Part shown: positions 11,561 to 22,960 of the stretch, in pieces | Position numbering within the stretch: position 1 is the stretch's first letter | Layout of the letters: every line of letters starts with the position of its first letter | Origin: Archilochus colubris | Taxonomy: Eukaryota > Chordata > Aves > Apodiformes > Trochilidae | Reading direction: 5' to 3' | Length of the DNA stretch: 64,000 nucleotides | Assembly: GCA_023079485.1 (NCBI GenBank) | Contig: CM041104.1 | Coordinates: 5,316,864 to 5,380,863 of the forward strand | The notes under the pieces: model-generated | What the model saw: the letters and a program-made list of their open reading frames with translations, nothing else | What the model was told of the DNA's origin: nothing | Database searches by the model: none | Program-made: the position numbers and the translations under genes

Positions 11561-14500
11561 AGCTCCCTGCCCGTGCGGAGCGGCTCTTTCAGGCTCTCTG
11601 TGAGTGCAGGCACCGCTGGGTATGGGCAAGTGACTTCGTGCATGTTTTGTGTGGAAGGAGCAGCTCAGCGTGCCTGGGTGTCACTGGCACTATGGCAGCT
11701 CAGGTCACTCCAGGAGATAGGTGACCTCTGTTTCCAAAGGTCTGGGTGCTCATGCTGACCCTCTCGATGGCTGGCAGGGCACCTGGCTGGGCTACTGGCA
11801 TCGGGCACCACCTGCACCAACGTGTACCAGGGCTTCACAGACTGCGTCCTCAAACTGGGGGAAAACATGGCCACGTACGAGGAGGCAGAGGGCATCGAGC
11901 TGCAGGGGCTGCACCGAGTTTGTGCGTGAGTACAGCCCTCTGCCAGGGCCCCCCACGTGTCCCACCCTGTGGGTGCAGGAGGAGGTGTGCTGAGAGGGTT
12001 ATCTGTGGTGAGCACACGGTGTGGGTTTTGGGCATTGCTCCTGTGCCAGGTGCTGCTGCCCCAACTCTCTTCCTCCTGCCCTCCTGGATTCTCCACCAAG
12101 AGGACGAGGATCCATTCTTGTCCAGCAACCCTCAGCATGCCTAGAGCAGGGCTGGTGGGATCTGATCCCTTCTGCCCCCACCCCCCTCACCCCTGGAAAA
12201 TCCTCCCCGGACACCCAGGTTTCAACCAGCAACTCGAGATGGCCAGGTTGTGCCAGGGTCCAGTGCTGCTGGAATCACCCTGCCTCGAGTTGGATCCTGC
12301 TGCCCAAACCAAACCCTGTCCCTTCTGAGACCTTTCATTCATTCTGGCTTGAATTTTCCCCAACCCTGTTTTTACTGAGAGTTTGTAGCAAGTGCCTGAA
12401 GATGGTGTTGAGAGATGTTAATTTTAGGGCAACTGAAATAATAGTAAGAGTCAGGTAATGAGGGGTGGTGATGGGGAGGTATGGGGAAAGATCTGCTTAA
12501 AAAGCAAACAAACAGAAGCAGCAAGGTGGAGGGGCAAGCAAAGGCTGGAAATAAAATGTTGGCAAAGATAAATGGAGGTAGCTCTGTGTGCCCAGTGAGC
12601 TGTGGGGAGTGAAAAGGAGGAAATGCAGACAGAAATTAAGGGAAAATCAACATATTTTGGGGCAGTGGAAAGCTGCCAGGGCAAGGAGGGCCGAGTGCCC
12701 TGCAGGTCAGGCTTTCCAAGCTGCTGAAAACCACCCTGCAGGCTGTGAGGGCAAAGGCTGGGTTGGAGGCTCAGGAACCTGCTCAATGCTGGGGGGGAGC
12801 AGCTGGGATGGGGCAGTGGGTGGAGGCAGATCAGAGAGCTGGGACAAGGAGCTGGCACTGAGGCAAGCAGAGGGTCCCCAGCACTCCCATCTGCCCTAGA
12901 AGAAATACTGACCTGTGGCTGTTGTCAGAAGTGGAAAACACTTCAACAAAACTCTTTGGCTCAAGGAGAATGCAAAAGTAACTACCCTCACATTTTATTT
13001 TTTTAATTTATTTATATATGCTGCCTATGTATTCTCCTTCCAGCAAACATGCAGATGGGAGGCTGGGTGTCACCTGTTCTGTCCTCCCCCTTCTTCATGG
13101 GACAGCCTGGCTTAAAATGAAAATCCTCTCTTGGTTGCAGCTGAAAGCTGGATTGAAACATAAACTGCTCTGCTTGGAGCTTTAATACATTTATTTATTT
13201 TTTTTTTAGCATGTGCCTTCTTGGTATTAGAAAGCAACCAAGCAGGCAGCCCAGCACATGCTGTGGTTGACTGCCAGAGGAGTGACTCCTCTGCTGAAAC
13301 TCATGTGAAATAGGGGAGATGAAGTTTTCTACAGGCTCTGGGGCACTAACCATCAGAGAACAGGTCCTGGAATCTTCCCAGCTGGCAGGGCTGGGGCTCT
13401 GCACTTCCTGAGACACGCCAGCTCCTGCTGCCTGTCCTGGTACATGGCCAGCTGGGGCTTGCCATGGCTGGGGGAAAAAAAGTTGGAAATCTCCAAGGTT
13501 TCTGCCGGGAAATATTTCTGAATTATTGACCTTTAACCTTCAGCCTTTTCCTCTGCTGTCTGCATTGTGGGTGCCACGGTCCCCTCTTCTGGGGTGTGAG
13601 TGAGGGAGGGACAGCCACAGAGCTAGGACCAGCATGGGGCTGGTGGCACCTTGGCTCTATGTGCAGTGCTGCCCTGGGCAGGTCACTTGCCAGCAGCCCG
13701 AGCAGGTGGAAGCTGTGCAACACTGGGGATTGCCATGCTGGCTGAAAGCAGGACCTGCCATCCCCCTCCCACCAGCCACCTTTTGCCTGAAGGCCCGGGC
13801 CAGGTTTCACTGCTGCTGCTACAGCTCGGGGCTGGATGGTTCTTGGGTTGGCACCAGCTTTTCTCATTATCTGGGGACATTTATTCTGCCAGAGTGACTC
13901 TGTTTAATGAACTCCCTCACAGCTGGTGTTCTGACGTAAGCCCTGGTAGGAAAACTAAATAAGTAGAATGCTCAGGTCCACGTGCCTGCACAAGGTGATG
14001 TCTCCAGCACAGGGGACTTGGACAAAACCGAGCTGTCCCCTTCCCATGCACAGGGTCCCTTCTCTGTCTACAGCTGGCCAGGATGTATCTCCTTCCTGAG
14101 AGGTTGCATGTGTTGCCTGTTGTCCTGGCAGGACAGGAATGGTGGCAGAGCAAGGCTCCTGTCCTTTAGGCATTGCTCAGCTTGCAGATGAATTGTGGCC
14201 TGGAGGTGGTGCTGCCCATAGCTGGTTCCTGCCTGGCTCTGGTGCCAGGACATGCATTACTCCAAAGAAGCTGCAGCACAGAAGCTTTCGAGAAGCTCTT
14301 TGGGTAAAGGAAACTTCTCCTTGGAATAAGTCATGTGGGGAAGATTAGTTGCAAGGGTGGTGTAGAGCCTTATCTGTCCCTTGGGGAAGCTTTTCTTTTG
14401 GAGAAGAGATGCTTCCAGGAAGGAGGATGGCTCATGGCATTTGCTGAGATTTTTGGGCTCCTGCTGTTTTATTTTGTGGCTTTGTATGTACAAAACCAAG

Positions 14501-15682
14501 ATATCACATGGGATTTCAGCTGTGTTGGGACTTAGGGACATGCTAGTGTGTGTGCAGCAACCTGCCAGGCCGGGGGTGCCTTCCCCCATCACAGAGCAGC
14601 ACCTACACCAGCCTTTGGGGGCTGATACAGGGTTTAGTGTCCCACTACCCTCAAACACAGCAGACAAGAAGAAATAGGGCAAGAATGCTCCTTCTTGTCC
14701 TCCCTACATGGGATAGGGGACAGGGTCCAGTCTGGTACCTGCTGTCCTGGTCCCAGACAGCTGGAGCCCACCCCTCCCTCCTCAGCTTGGCTATTGTGGG
14801 CAGGGGGCTCCTTGCAAATGGCTCAGTCCCAGCTTCTTCAGGGCCACCATGGTTTTTCACCAGAGGTAAGGATGGAGCATAGAGGGGATGAAGTCTTGAC
14901 AGGCTGGATACTGCTCTGGATGAATGCAGCACGTGGTGCTCAGCTGGTGGGGTGGTGTCCACCACAACCTTCCTGGCACAGTCTACTGGGGGCTGCAGTT
15001 TTCAGTTCTGCTTCTGCTGGGGCTTTCCTAGTTCTGGATCTGAAAATAAAAATCCAAGTTGCCATCTTCAGCTAGCAGCTCCTGGCTTGTTACCACAGGA
15101 CCATGGGTTATATTTGCCTGTTGTTTTGGTTTCCCCTGCTTCTCCCCGGGAGTTTTTTTTCCATTTGATGGCTTCTGCTCTCACAGGGTGCTACTCAGCA
15201 GATAATGGAGATGTGTCTAATGAGAACACAGTGAATAACCCCTCCTTCCCCTGCTCATACCTGAGCTATAAAGCTGAAACCATCTGCAGGAGTTATCCTT
15301 CTCCTTGCTTTCTGCTTGCATTTCACCCTTGACTCAGCTTGGAGGGAGCTGTGAATGAATATGCTGAGCCTTTGTTTGCAGCTCATTTTAGATACTCTGG
15401 GTGCTTGGTGCCAAAGGGGAACACTTGCTGATGGAAAATAATGCATTTTATTGACTTCCAGAGAAAGAAAGAAAAAAAAAATAGTTATGAATTAATCTCA
15501 GGGTGTTTTCATGTTTGGAGTTTCATGATGCTCTGGGAGATGATGGAGGGGGTGACAACTCAGAGATTGTTGCTGCTGGAAGGATGGGCTGGGGCAGCAA
15601 GGCTCTGCCCATCTCCCTGGGACTGATGGTGTGTGTCTCCCTGGCTGCAGGTACTGGGATGAATTTCATACGTGTGCTCTGA
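11134..15682 (+). other. Upstream overlapping frame in the neuritin-like transcript (candidate alt-ORF)
   Basis: An ATG at 11134-11136 sits in a good initiation context (GGCCATGGG), 80 nt upstream of and out of frame with the neuritin start. Translated along the same spliced mRNA (11134-11256, 11778-11925, 15651-15682), it stays open for 100 codons and stops at TGA 15680-15682. The product would begin MGVPTAVPTAAAAG and be rich in Ala, Pro and Glu, then Arg and Trp. Long open frames are common by chance in GC-rich exons. It matters mainly as a possible translational brake on the main frame, if transcription starts upstream of 11134. Confidence 0.35.
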
Positions 15683-15876
15683 GGGTGCTCTGGAAGTGCC
15701 AGAAAGAAGCAGTGGCCATCTGGGAGATGCTGAGACGTGAGTCTCGAAAAATCCAATTTCCAGGCAGCTTGTTTGACCTCTGCAGCCCCAGCACAGCCCA
15801 AAGCTTTGCCTGGACCCATGTTCCCAACATTTCCATCCTTGGTATCTCCCTCATCATCACTTGGCTGAATTTATAA
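11214..15876 (+). CDS. Neuritin-family GPI-anchored protein (NRN1/NRN1L paralogue)
   Basis: The coding exons are 11214-11256, 11778-11925 and 15651-15876. They total 417 nt, which is 138 aa, with phases 1 and 2 and canonical splice sites. A signal peptide covers about residues 1-24 (MGHRRGTAVLLLALGH...). The mature part has the neuritin pattern of six cysteines at 27, 37, 63, 72, 80 and 108. It also has the family signatures GFTDCVLKLGENMA, VCAYWDEFHTC and RRESRKIQFPGSLFDLC. The hydrophobic tail (about 121-138) fits a GPI-attachment signal, and Asn123-Ile-Ser is a possible N-glycosylation site. Neuritins are secreted or GPI-anchored cysteine-knot-like proteins that promote neurite growth and synapse maturation. 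The locus differs from those of human NRN1 (6p25) and NRN1L (16q22), so I leave the symbol blank. It is divergent from DBNDD2. Confidence 0.9.
11926..15650 (+). other. Neuritin-like gene intron 2
   Basis: This 3.7 kb intron lies between the exon ending in Val-Cys and the exon starting with Tyr-Trp-Asp-Glu-Phe. It contains A/T-rich patches near 12980-13020 and 13185-13210. No other exon was recognised. Confidence 0.7.
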
Positions 15877-16609
15877 ACCGAAGCTCTAAGTGTGGCACGA
15901 AGGTGGTGGCAGCAGCATGTGTTGTGGCTTCTGATCACTTTTTCAAACCTCTGAGAATAGATTGTGTGGTGCTCAGCAAACACTTGGCTCCATCCTGCAC
16001 CTGGGAGATGCAGGAGAGCTTGGTAGCATCTCCTGGGTTTTGCTTCTTCTCTGTGATTTGGGATGTCTGTCCCTTCTGCCTGAAGGCACAGATCTGTTTG
16101 ACTGCAGAACCTGGGAGCTTGTAGATGCGGGGCAGAGGAATTGGGGGGAAAAGTGAAATTGGTTGTGAACACTGGATTCTTTTGTGCTCTTCTGTGGCTC
16201 CTGGAAGGAAACCTGTTTGCTTTGCTTACCCCATCACATCAATTCTCCAGAGTTTTGATTTGGGCACTGAAGATGTGGGCGCTTCTATCAGTGCTATTTG
16301 TGAGGTGCAGGGGATGGCGTGTGTCCCCTCAAGGACAGAGAAGTGTCCCTACAGCTCTGAACTGGCCTTTTTTCTTTGAGGACATGGTGAAACCCCTGTT
16401 GAAGAATAATCAAAGGTGTATAACACCTCTTGCACACATCTGAACTCCTGAGTAACTCTTGTGTTATGTATAAATCTCTTTTCTAAAAAGCAATAGAGGG
16501 CAAAAATATTTATGGGGAGAGGACAGAAAGGATTATAACAACTCCTTTGCTACAAAGCTTACCCAAAGGTATCTGTACCTGCTGGTGGCAGTGTGTGTAA
16601 TTCCAGAGT

Positions 16610-16615
16610 ATTAAA
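16610..16615 (+). other. Polyadenylation signal ATTAAA (neuritin-like, proximal candidate)
   Basis: This is a common variant signal 734 nt after the stop codon, followed by a T-rich stretch. Confidence 0.4.
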
Positions 16616-17607
16616 GTTTATTTCAAAGCCTACAGTTATTTGTCCTGGCTCTTGTTTGAGAGCACAGTCTCTTCTTTGCAGCTCAGAGCAGTGCTAGTTC
16701 TGTGACAGTATTTGCAATAGAGAGGTTCTTGCAACTGATTTCTGTCTGTTAGAAAAGTGGAACAATATTATGGGGCAGTGCCAGGCAGTTCTGTGTTTTA
16801 AGGTGCCTGATGAAGCTCTGTGTCCTGCCTGCACAGGGCTGCAGGAGTCATAAAGTCCCAGCGTGGGTCTCAGGTTCTGTGAGGTTCTTGGGGCAGTTCC
16901 TCACTAAGAGGAAGCACAGTGAATCCCACTGGATCTTCCTACTGCCTCCAATGTCTTCTCTGTGTGGTTCTGCCTCTCCAGAATTGGGAAGGAACTGGTC
17001 TTTATGCTGTGAACTACGACTCAACAGCTGGATGTGGTGGGGAATTCCATGTTCTAATTATGGGACTCAGCTGTCCTTTCACCAGATGTGAAATTTCCAT
17101 GTTTAAATATGGGGAGATTTCAGCCTGGCTTCCCTGGATGTGTCACTTTGGCTGTTTTCATGGATTGTTTGGCCTCTTACCAGGGCACTGGCTTTGTGAT
17201 CAGCAGGGGTAGGCAGCTGCTGACAGTGGATGTGCTCAGGGTTCCTCATGCTCCTCAGAAATGTTGAATGAAGCTCTGGCACTGAGGCACTGAGCACTGC
17301 CTGATGTGGGAGCTGGCACAGCAATGGATACCACAGCAGCAAATGGACCAGGAGGTTCTGAAACTGTGTCCCCAAAGCTGAAAATGTGCTTTAAAGTGTG
17401 AGCAGCAGCACTGTGGTGCTGCTAGCCCCAGAGATCCCACTGTATGCACAACACGTGCTTCTCCTATAGCAACAAAATCCTTTTCACCAACTGGTGTTGG
17501 GGTTTTTTCAATAATGGGTCATGGTGCTTTCCTCTGACATTCACATGTTCTTACTCTCACCCACCCCATCACTTAACACTCTGCTTCTGCAGCAGCATCA
17601 GAATATG

Positions 17608-17613
17608 AATAAA
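17608..17613 (+). other. Polyadenylation signal AATAAA (neuritin-like, distal candidate)
   Basis: This is a canonical hexamer 1.7 kb after the stop codon. It is an alternative to the proximal ATTAAA. Confidence 0.4.
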
Positions 17614-20285
17614 CTGAACCAAATTCCAAGAAATAGCTCTGGAAGAAGCAGCTGGTGTTCAGACAGAGGCACCCAGGCTTTCTACAGACAGCAGAGCTGT
17701 TACTTAAGTACTGGGTAGCTCAGGCACAAAACCTGATGTAGTGGAGAAAGGGTAAACCAGAGCACTGCAGAACCTGGGGTGAACCCCTGGAGCTGCTTTT
17801 GTTTTATTTCTTACTCTGCTCCAGCAGCAGTGTGATCCTGTTCTCCCCTCTCCCTGTTAGCACTTCTGCTTGTGCTGGGGAATGCTGAAGCAGGTGGGTA
17901 TGGTGTACATCCAGGGCTGGAGGCTTTTAAATCCAAATCCTGTACCTGCTTTTTGTTTAAAACAGGTGTTTAATGCCTTTAGGAAAACAAGCACAGCCCC
18001 CTAAATACCCCACACCCCTCTTAGCTTCTCTCTGGATTTGGCAACTTCTTCTCTGTTAAGATTTTCCACTTTTAAACAGCTTTGGGGAAGGGGAATATAC
18101 AAGTCTCAACAGAAACCTCCAAGGAGTCTTTTTGCAAAGCCATGGATGCACGTGGCTACTGACACTACTATTGTCTCCAGGAAGAGCAGGTGTTGGGACA
18201 TATCTTCCCTGGAAGCAAATCCTTCAACTATTGCACACAAAAACCCAGAGATTCATTAAGAAACAAAGACCATCTGCCAACATTCTGGTACAGAGCAGAT
18301 TATTTTTGTAAAGCCAAAGGTGCTCCTAAATTTGACTGGAAGCTTGTGAGTGAAAATTAGGTCTCACAGTATGGGAGTGATGAGATTCAGAAGTTCCCTC
18401 CTCAGTATTTAATTTTTAGCAGAACTTCCCCTAGGGCTAGGACAATTACAGTAGCTTTCTATTTGAAGAAAAAACCAAAAACATACAGACTGAGTCCTTA
18501 AAGGCAAAGTCAGCAGACTTCCAGAAAGCATTTCTAGTCCTACAGCACACTTGATGCTGATGCAGTGCAGCTCATCAGGTATCCCACAGCCTCACTCTTA
18601 AATCCAGATCTGCTGAGGATTCTTCTGGTGGCCCTTGCTCCCAGTGTCTCCGGACACAAAGCTGCTCCCAGACCTCACCCCTCACAAGGGAGTCCGCCAA
18701 AGCACTTACAGCATTCCTCAGGAATTCAGGAAGTCAGGAGGTAAGTGTTCCTCGGTCCAAAGTTTTCAAAGTGTTCTTACAGGGGGACAGAGCACCTCCT
18801 TGAATGCTGTCTCACAGCACCTCTGGGATCAGCTGCCCACTCTCCTTTAGGAAATGGGGTGTCTGTGGCTTTCCCTCTGCTCCCATATTCACTTCCATTG
18901 ACCTTCCAGCTCACACTTGCCTCGAGACCCCTCCTGAGGACACAGGAGTTCACTCTGAGCTTTGGTGTGGTGTTAAACCTTGAGTTAAACTCCAAACTTC
19001 CCCTCTGCAGGGCTGGGATTTTCTTTGTCAGCCCCGAGACCGAGCGTGCCCGCTGCTCCGAGTCTGATCCCCACACTCACAGCTCTGTTCTAAAGGAGAT
19101 ACTGGCACCTACTGGAAGACCAGTTTATATCTGGGCTGGTGGAGACTGGAAGGAAGGCAAGTGGTGGTATCCTGGCATGGGGAGAGTGAGCAGATTTTGA
19201 GAGGGGATGAACTGTTTGCTGACTGCACAGCAAAGTTGGAGGGGAAGTCCTAGGAAGTGACCTCTGGGTGGCCCCCCAGCAAGTGTTGGCTGCTGGCCAG
19301 GAAAAACCCAAACTTGTGTCAACTCCTCCCTCAGGAGAGGAGAGGCTGCTGCTGGTCTGATGCTGTGCTTGGAGGGGGTTTAATCAGGAAGAGAAAGGTC
19401 ATGAAGTAAGTTCTGCCTAAACATAGGCAACTGACAATCCTCCTCTGGGGCAAAGCTGCCAAGTATTTAAACCATCAGGATGTTCTCCTGCCCCCTCTCA
19501 GTGTTTGAGAGCAGGAATTGAGCCACAGCTCCCCCTGTAACAACAGTCATGAGAGCAGCTTCAGTTTGTCAGCTTCTGCATCTCGGATCATCCCATCACT
19601 TTTCCACAAGCTGAATCAGCAAATAATTTATGCAAATTAACACAAGTATTACCACACGAAGGAAAGTCAGTGCAGCAAGATGCTGCATAGGAGAAAATGT
19701 CCCTTTAGAACTGGCTTTGCCCTCATTTGGGGTGACAGGGACTGGTCACCCCTCACCAGGCAGGACACAGGTCTGCTTTGCTTGGGATCTGCAAGGAACC
19801 TCTGGTCCCCCTGCAGTGATGTTGTCCCTGCTTGCCCACAGGTGATGTTTACTTGAAGTGCCTCCCAATAAAAGCACATCCTCTTCTCCTGAGAAACAAG
19901 CAGCAGTCTCCTAGTTAATTAACATCACCTCTACCAGAACAGATCCATTGCTAAACTCCTGAGGCTGCTGGGAAGGCCCAGACAAGTGGGGAGAAGAGTG
20001 TGGCTCCAGCACAACTTTGAGAGCAACTTTGGAGCCCCTGGATTGCTGACACTCCTGAAGCAAGGATTACATTGATTGACTTCCCAAGATAGCACTCACT
20101 GTTGTCTTCAAAGCAGAGGTATGGAATATTTACTGTAGGAAATGTTATGTTGTAGACAGTGGGCATCTTATAGCCACGTGTTCTTCTCTGGCTGAATCCT
20201 TCTGTTGCCATGAAACACTCAGGGTGTTTCCTGAAGTGCTCAGCTTCCCAGGACAACTGTACCACACTCACAGCAACATAATACC

Positions 20286-20291
20286 TTTATT
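20286..20291 (-). other. SYS1: Polyadenylation signal AATAAA of SYS1
   Basis: It reads TTTATT on the plus strand and lies 590 nt downstream of the SYS1 stop codon. It is the first canonical hexamer I found in the right orientation. Confidence 0.55.
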
Positions 20292-20880
20292 ATTACAAAA
20301 GATTTCTTCAGCTAACTGCTGACATCTCTAGGTATTAAACATGGAAACAGCAAACAAACCCCTCTAACATTATAGATTATTTAGGATCCCAGCTGGTGAT
20401 TCAGGTAAGTACAACTATTTTTTTTTTCCTTCCCATCCATTCACTTCCTTGACTTTTTTCTAAGCAAAGAAGGTACAGATGAGGAGCAGCAGCTCCCAGC
20501 CCCACTGCTCACTGTGCCAGCTCCCCCAGGAGCAGCTGAGCACTGCATTACCCACACAGGGAGTTGTGTTCAATTCCGGGCACTCCTCACACATCCTGCT
20601 GTGCTGCCTGGCTTTTCAGAGTCTGAGTGAAGAGTTTCAGAGCACGCTGGCCATGCAGCCACCTCAAATGCTTTGCGGTAACAAAATAAAACATCTGCTC
20701 CTCCCCTGCTGTCAGCTGGTGCTCAGGAGATGCTCACAACTCACGCAGTCACCAAGGTCAAGAACAGAAAAGTCCCAACAGACCTGCTGTGCTTCTTCAG
20801 TGATGATTCCCAGGCATTCCAGATGCATTTGTGTGCTGGGAATGATGAACGGATGCAGCACGTTTGTTGCCAGAGCCAGT

Positions 20881-22467
20881 CTACACGTTGGATTTGGGGG
20901 CAGAATTGAGGGGGATTTCTCTGAGTTCTATCCTCATGCAGAGGTACTCCCCTATGGCAGCCATCAGGGCTGTGCAGACGATGTGCACCAACCACCAGGT
21001 CAGGGTGGAGGGAAAGTGGGAATTATAAATCCAGCAGCCCAGGAGGTGGAAGAAGTGAACAGTGACTGTGAAATCCAAGCACTGCTTCCCCCGGCGGATG
21101 AAGTACAGCAACCCCAGAGCACTGCAAAAGGAAGAGCTCAATAAACAACCCCTGTGCCTGGAAAAGGGGACACGGAGCCACCAGGAGCTGTCACTTCCTC
21201 ATTAGGGAGCTGTTTTACAGCCTCTTAAATCTTTTAAGGATTGGTTGTTTCTGACCTTGTTCCCAGCTGCTGCAGCAAAACTCAATTGCTTACAGCTTTC
21301 CAATCATCTGATGGCAGGAAATTAGCTTTTGGTTCAAAAATTCCTGCCTGGTGCTCTCCACAATCTGCCCTTGTAATCTTTGCCCAGTGGCAAAATACAT
21401 TCTTGCTCACAGACCAGTGTTTGCTGTGCCCCATTAATTTTAACTTCCAGTAAATCCTCCAGCAGAAACAAATCTCATTCCCAGCTGGGAAACTGAGGCA
21501 ATGAAGTGAAACCACTTATCAAAGCTCCAGAAAGTCAGGAGTCAGCAGTTCCCAGCTGCCCTCTGCAGTTATGCTCAGCCAGGCACGGGGCTTGCAGGAA
21601 AGCTTTTGGAGAGGCAGTCATGCTGAATTCTCTTAGAAGTTTAACATAAAGTAAGAAGAAGTCAAAGGTGCTGCAGCTAACTGCTGACTTACCAGGTGAG
21701 TGCATTGAGGATGAAAGCCATCATGGAGAGCCTCCCCAGCAGGGTTGAGAAGCCTAAAATCTACACAGGACTGTTAGTAGAAACCCACAGCACAAATCCC
21801 AGCCCACAACACAAAACGTCCTCCTGGGGCCCTGCACTGAGTGTGAGCACTGACAGGAGCCTGAGCAGTTACTCCCAAGGGCTCTATCTCTCTGTCTGGG
21901 GGTACCTGAAGAAAAGGGACAGGTCTCTTTTTATACTGATGGGTACACCCTAAAGAGGGTGTGGAGTGGGAGGGGGTGTGTATCCACACAGGGTGTCTAT
22001 CTCTATGCGGGGGGTACCTGTTCGTCGAGGTCCTGTCCCTGTACCGGGGGAGCCACTTATCCAGAGGGAGGGGTTTGTCCCCACACCCACACTGCCCGGG
22101 GGTCTGGCTGTGCACCGGGGGGCAGCTACATGGGGGGAGGGTCTGCCTCTACACAGGGGTGCTCCTCACGGCGGGGACAGTCTCTAACACCGGGGAACAC
22201 GTCCAGGGGAGGGGGTTCTACCTCCCCCAGGGGAGCCCCCGGGCAAGGCCCTCCCCGCCCCAGGGGCCTCTGCCTCGGGCGGCTCCTCGGGGCCCGCGCC
22301 CTCACCTCGTCGCTGAAGACCTGGTGAAGGGAGGGCCCGGTGCTGCCCAAGGTGCCGAGGAGGGCGAGCCAGAGCCCGAGGGAGCTGTAGTACCCGGCTT
22401 GTAGCAGCACCATCTGCGCCACGATCAGCGCCGGGTCCCACACGTAGCTGCGGAACTGCGCCGCCAT
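20881..22467 (-). CDS. SYS1: SYS1 Golgi trafficking protein (3 exons)
   Basis: The minus-strand exons are 22306-22467, 21693-21760 and 20881-21121. They total 471 nt, which is 156 aa, the same length as human SYS1 as I recall it. Four hydrophobic segments lie at about residues 15-37, 64-86, 95-114 and 119-142, which fits a polytopic membrane protein. Nearly invariant stretches include FRSYVWDP at the N-terminus, GLLYFIRRGKQCLDFTVTVH, and the C-terminus EIPLNSAPKSNV. SYS1 is an integral trans-Golgi protein that recruits the small GTPase ARFRP1 (yeast Arl3) and, through it, ARL1 and golgins. The start is the ATG after a GTG codon at 22468-22470. The gene converges with the neuritin-like gene and starts inside a CpG island. 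Confidence 0.97.
21890..22260. repeat. Degenerate G-rich minisatellite in SYS1 intron 1
   Basis: A loosely repeated unit of roughly 25-35 bp runs through the intron. Each copy mixes a G-run (GGGGGT or GGGGAG) with a pyrimidine block such as TCTCTA, TCTACAC or TGTCCC. Copies are diverged and unit length varies, so the limits are approximate. It grades into the SYS1 CpG island on the right. Confidence 0.6.
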
Positions 22468-22960
22468 CACCCGCCCGCCTCAGCGCGCCGGAAGTGCCGC
22501 CTGCCATCGGGCTGCAGCGCCCCCTGGCGCTTCGGAGGACCCCGCAACCTCTCGGGGGAACCGTGCCGACCCCCGCCCCGACGTGGCGGTCCCGGGGCTG
22601 TTCCCGGGGGTCCCGCCGTGCCTTACCGCCAGCCAGGTAAGCGCCCGGCCCGGCCCCGGAGAGCAGAGACCACTGGTTAAAATGGCTCGGTCCTTACGGG
22701 GCTGGGGGTGGCGGCTGGCGGGCTGTGCCGTGAGCACCGGGGCCAGGGCTGAGGGGGCTCCTGAGCGCTCCCGGGAGGCTGCGGAGGGCATGGGAGTGAC
22801 GGGACGGGGACAGTTCCACCCTGCACCGGCTGCCCCAGCCGCTCCCGGCTCCCTCGGGGCGGCTTTGGGCTCTCCAGCACCGTCCCCCCGGGGTTTGTGT
22901 CGGGGGGTTCGGCGGAGTGGCCGTCGCAAAAAACATAAGAGGTACCCGGCGGACAAGAAA
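22170..22960 (-). promoter_or_regulatory. SYS1: CpG-island promoter of SYS1
   Basis: High CpG density covers the first SYS1 exon and about 450 bp upstream. It extends well to the non-coding side, as often seen with promoters that also fire upstream antisense RNA. A donor-like CAG|GTAAGC at 22634 on the plus strand is compatible with such a transcript. The open frame at 22583-22963 has no recognisable product. Confidence 0.7.
22516..22530 (-). promoter_or_regulatory. CTCF-type binding motif at the SYS1 promoter
   Basis: Read on the minus strand, the sequence contains GCCAGGGGGCGCTGCA, a very close match to the core of the vertebrate CTCF consensus. It lies about 50 bp upstream of the SYS1 start codon. 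Confidence 0.7.

Larger units (their letters stand above)
15877..20285. other. Neuritin-like 3' UTR and intergenic DNA to the SYS1 3' end
   Basis: The first part is the likely 3' UTR of the neuritin-like gene, ending at either the ATTAAA at 16610 or the AATAAA at 17608. Beyond that the two genes converge. The remaining 2.5 kb holds no recognisable gene. The open frame near 18745-19200 lacks family similarity. Confidence 0.6.

Noticed and set aside
10729..11643. 304-codon minus-strand open frame
   Set aside because: It is antisense to the neuritin-like CpG island. It is Pro/Arg-rich and without similarity.
18745..19200. Open frame with a Trp-rich end (DWKEGKWWYPGMG)
   Set aside because: It looked domain-like at first, but there is no known family match, no supporting splice partners, and it sits in a gene-poor gap.
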